Shown: one piece after another, positions 5,242 to 6,765 of the stretch
How positions within the stretch are numbered: position 1 is the stretch's first letter
Layout: each line of letters starts with the position of its first letter
NCBI GenBank assembly: GCA_905215105.1
Contig: CAJMOI010000109.1
Coordinates: 1 to 6,765, forward strand
DNA: 6,765 nucleotides
From: an uncultured bacterium
Lineage (GTDB): Bacteria > Bacillota > Clostridia > Oscillospirales > Acutalibacteraceae
Direction of reading: 5' to 3'
The notes under the pieces: generated by a model
The model's input: only the letters and a program-made list of their open reading frames with translations
Databases searched by the model: none
Told to the model about the DNA's origin: nothing
Position numbers and translations under genes: made by a program

Positions 5242-6556
5242 AACCCAGATGGAAGCTGCCAAAAAAGGCATCATTACCCCCCAGATTCAGCTGGTAGCGG
5301 AAAAAGAGCACCGGGAGCCGGAGTGGGTACGGGAGCGGGTTGCCGCCGGTACCATCGCCATTCCCGCTAATATTCACCACACCTCCCTTTCTGCGGAGGG
5401 CATCGGTGACGGCCTGCGCACCAAGATCAACGTGAATCTGGGCATTTCCGGAGACGCCAAGGACTACGAGCTGGAAATGAACAAGGTGAAAATGTCCGTG
5501 GAAATGGGCGCTGAATCCATTATGGATTTGTCCAACTACGGCAAAACCCGGGTGTTCCGGGAAAAGCTGGTGGAGTATTCCCCGGCCATGATCGGCACCG
5601 TGCCCATGTATGACGCCATCGGTTATCTGGATAAGGATTTGCTGGATATCACCGCCGATGATTTCCTCAAGGTGGTGGAAGCTCATGCCAAAGAGGGCGT
5701 GGACTTTATGACCATCCATGCAGGTATCAACCGCCGGGCGGTGGAGGCTTTCCGCCGGGAGGGACGGCGCATGAACATCGTTTCCCGGGGCGGCTCTCTG
5801 CTGTTTGCCTGGATGATGATGACCGGCAACGAGAACCCCTTCTTTGAGCGTTACGACGATGTGCTGGAAATTCTCCGTGCTCATGACGTAACGATCTCCA
5901 TCGGCGACGCCCTGCGCCCCGGCTGTATTGATGACAGTTCCGATGCAGGTCAGATTTCCGAGTTGATTGAAATTGGAAACCTGACCAAGCGGGCTTGGAA
6001 TGCGGATGTACAGGTACTGGTGGAAGGTCCCGGACACATGGCCATGAACGAAATTGCCGCCAATATGCAGATGGAAAAACGCCTTTGCCACGGTGCCCCC
6101 TTCTATGTACTGGGCCCCATTGTCACTGACATTGCCCCCGGCTATGACCACATCACCTCTGCCATCGGCGGAGCCATTGCTGCCTCCAACGGCGCTAACT
6201 TCCTGTGCTATGTCACCCCGGCAGAGCATCTGCGCCTGCCTGACCTTGACGACGTGCGGGAGGGAATTATTGCCTCCAAAATTGCAGCCCATGCTGCCGA
6301 CATCGCCAACGGCTTGCCCGGCGCCCGTGACCGGGACAATGAGATGTCCACTGCCCGGCACAAGCTGGACTGGGACGAAATGTTCCGCTTGGCTCTGGAC
6401 CCGGACAAGGCCAGACGCTATTATGAATCCACACCGCCCGCAGAGCGCCATACCTGCTCCATGTGCGGCAAGATGTGCGCCGTTCGCACCACCAACATGA
6501 TTCTGGAAGGAAAGACCGTGAAGTTCTGCTCTGAAAAGAACAGCTGCGGCGAATAA
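5231..6556 (+). CDS. thiC: phosphomethylpyrimidine synthase ThiC, short form
   Basis: The 441-residue non-canonical radical SAM enzyme rearranges 5-aminoimidazole ribotide (AIR) to HMP phosphate, the pyrimidine half of thiamine. It is the short form common in anaerobes and archaea; E. coli and B. subtilis proteins carry an extra N-terminal domain and have about 590-630 residues. Family motifs seen include NVNLGISGD (about 68-76), SIGDALRPG, and EGPGH (265-269) near the metal site. The C-terminal cluster motif is C409-S-M-C412-G-K-M-C416, with spacing CX2CX3C. The E. coli type has CX2CX4C. Two further cysteines, C433 and C439, end the protein. The ATG at 5231 has AGGAGG 9 bases upstream. It is the last gene of the operon and is followed 17 bases later by a terminator hairpin region. 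Confidence 0.97.
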   Translation: MNYKTQMEAAKKGIITPQIQLVAEKEHREPEWVRERVAAGTIAIPANIHHTSLSAEGIGDGLRTKINVNLGISGDAKDYELEMNKVKMSVEMGAESIMDLSNYGKTRVFREKLVEYSPAMIGTVPMYDAIGYLDKDLLDITADDFLKVVEAHAKEGVDFMTIHAGINRRAVEAFRREGRRMNIVSRGGSLLFAWMMMTGNENPFFERYDDVLEILRAHDVTISIGDALRPGCIDDSSDAGQISELIEIGNLTKRAWNADVQVLVEGPGHMAMNEIAANMQMEKRLCHGAPFYVLGPIVTDIAPGYDHITSAIGGAIAASNGANFLCYVTPAEHLRLPDLDDVREGIIASKIAAHAADIANGLPGARDRDNEMSTARHKLDWDEMFRLALDPDKARRYYESTPPAERHTCSMCGKMCAVRTTNMILEGKTVKFCSEKNSCGE

Positions 6557-6573
6557 AGAATTGAGTGTTTTTT

Positions 6574-6611
6574 GTCCGCAGAAGCCGGTTTCTGCCGATT
6601 TTTCTGCGGGC
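6574..6611 (+). terminator. terminator of the thi operon, with two competing hairpins
   Basis: The inner hairpin pairs GCAGAA (6578-6583) with TTCTGC (6590-6595) and is followed by five T (6599-6603), which suits intrinsic termination. A longer stem is also possible between GTCCGCAGAA (6574-6583) and TTCTGCGGGC (6602-6611), with an inner CGG/CCG pair. The left arm GCAGAA can thus choose between two partners. The terminator separates the operon from the tRNA-Asp promoter. Confidence 0.75.
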
Positions 6612-6624
6612 AAACAACCACTTT

Positions 6625-6684
6625 GAGAAAAATAGAAAAAATTTCAAATTTGTGCTTGACACCGGCGGGAAGCTGTGATATTAT
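6625..6684 (+). promoter_or_regulatory. stable-RNA promoter for the tRNA-Asp gene, with an A/T-rich upstream tract
   Basis: A perfect -35 TTGACA (6656-6661) and a -10 TATTAT (6679-6684) lie 17 bases apart. The bases TG at 6676-6677 form an extended -10. A run of A and T tracts at about 6625-6651 sits where an UP element binds the polymerase alpha subunit. The combination is typical of rRNA and tRNA promoters. The spacer is GC-rich (CCGGCGGG), unlike its flanks. Confidence 0.85.
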
Positions 6685-6715
6685 ATTCAACGTCGCTGGA
6701 GCGAGCACAACAGAT

Positions 6716-6765
6716 GGCCCGGTAGTTCAGTTGGTTAGAACGCTAGCCTGTCACGCTAGAGGTCG
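6716..6765 (+). tRNA. tRNA-Asp (anticodon GTC), 3' part beyond the window
   Basis: The 5' acceptor strand GGCCCGG (6716-6722) is followed by T8-A9. The D stem is GTTC/GAAC (6725-6728 with 6738-6741) around a loop containing GG. The five-pair anticodon stem is CTAGC/GCTAG (6743-6747 with 6755-6759) and the loop is CTGTCAC. The anticodon GTC (6750-6752) reads aspartate codons. The variable segment AGGTC reaches 6764 and the T stem starts at the last base. Whether further tRNA genes follow cannot be seen. Confidence 0.93.

Noticed and set aside
5168..6613. Long minus-strand open frame of 481 codons opposite thiC, and similar ones opposite radC (88-1170), thiG and thiH.
   Set aside because: They are antisense shadows of well-supported genes; their translations are rich in His, Gly and Gln, show no family motif, and lack ribosome sites.
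6693..6704. Dyad TCGCTGGAGCGA in the tRNA-Asp leader.
   Set aside because: At most a three- or four-pair hairpin in a short leader that is removed in tRNA processing; too small to support as a regulatory site.
1..6765. Possible genomic island, because the segment is bounded by two tRNA genes.
   Set aside because: Both tRNAs point outward with their own promoters, no integrase or attachment repeat is visible, and the genes between are core metabolism with uniform base composition.

Overview
The window looks like core chromosome from a Gram-positive anaerobe of the class Clostridia, most likely near the Oscillospiraceae/Ruminococcaceae. The base composition is moderately GC-rich, Shine-Dalgarno sequences are strong (AGGAGG), and some genes start with TTG or GTG. 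The DtxR-family regulator, the short family-2 ThiF, the short ThiC and the oxygen-sensitive ThiH route to thiazole are all typical of clostridia. The family placement is an inference from protein style; the class-level placement is firmer. I see no insertion sequence, phage gene, integrase or CRISPR array.

Layout: (1) 1-52, the 5' two thirds of a tRNA-Gln(CTG) gene on the minus strand, cut by the window edge, with a near-consensus promoter at 87-114. (2) 247-1074, a plus-strand RadC-type JAB/MPN protein. It converges on (3) 1100-1462, a minus-strand DtxR/MntR-family metalloregulator. The two share a perfect hairpin terminator at 1061-1093, whose left arm encodes the last RadC codons. (4) 1463-1794, a divergent control region holding the regulator's promoter, the thi promoter (TTGACA-17-TATACT), a TPP riboswitch and a factor-independent attenuator. 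(5) 1795-6556, the tightly packed operon thiS-thiF-thiG-thiH-tenI-thiC. (6) 6574-6611, the operon terminator. (7) 6656-6765, a strong promoter and the 5' part of a tRNA-Asp(GTC) gene, cut by the right edge.

How the genes fit together: ThiF adenylates the C-terminal glycine of the carrier ThiS so that it can receive sulfur. ThiH cleaves tyrosine to dehydroglycine. ThiG combines 1-deoxyxylulose 5-phosphate, dehydroglycine and ThiS thiocarboxylate into the thiazole. The ThiE-like protein carries TenI-type rather than ThiE-type motifs, so it probably aromatises the thiazole product instead of coupling the two halves. ThiC makes the pyrimidine half (HMP-P) from AIR. The TPP riboswitch should shut the operon down when thiamine pyrophosphate is plentiful. 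No ThiD or canonical ThiE is encoded here, so the coupling steps must be supplied elsewhere in the genome.

I found no clearly new system. The points most worth a second look are the TenI-type identity of the fifth operon gene, the CX2CX3C cluster motif of ThiC, the mixed metal-ligand set of the regulator that diverges from an Fe-S-rich operon, and the riboswitch/attenuator architecture.
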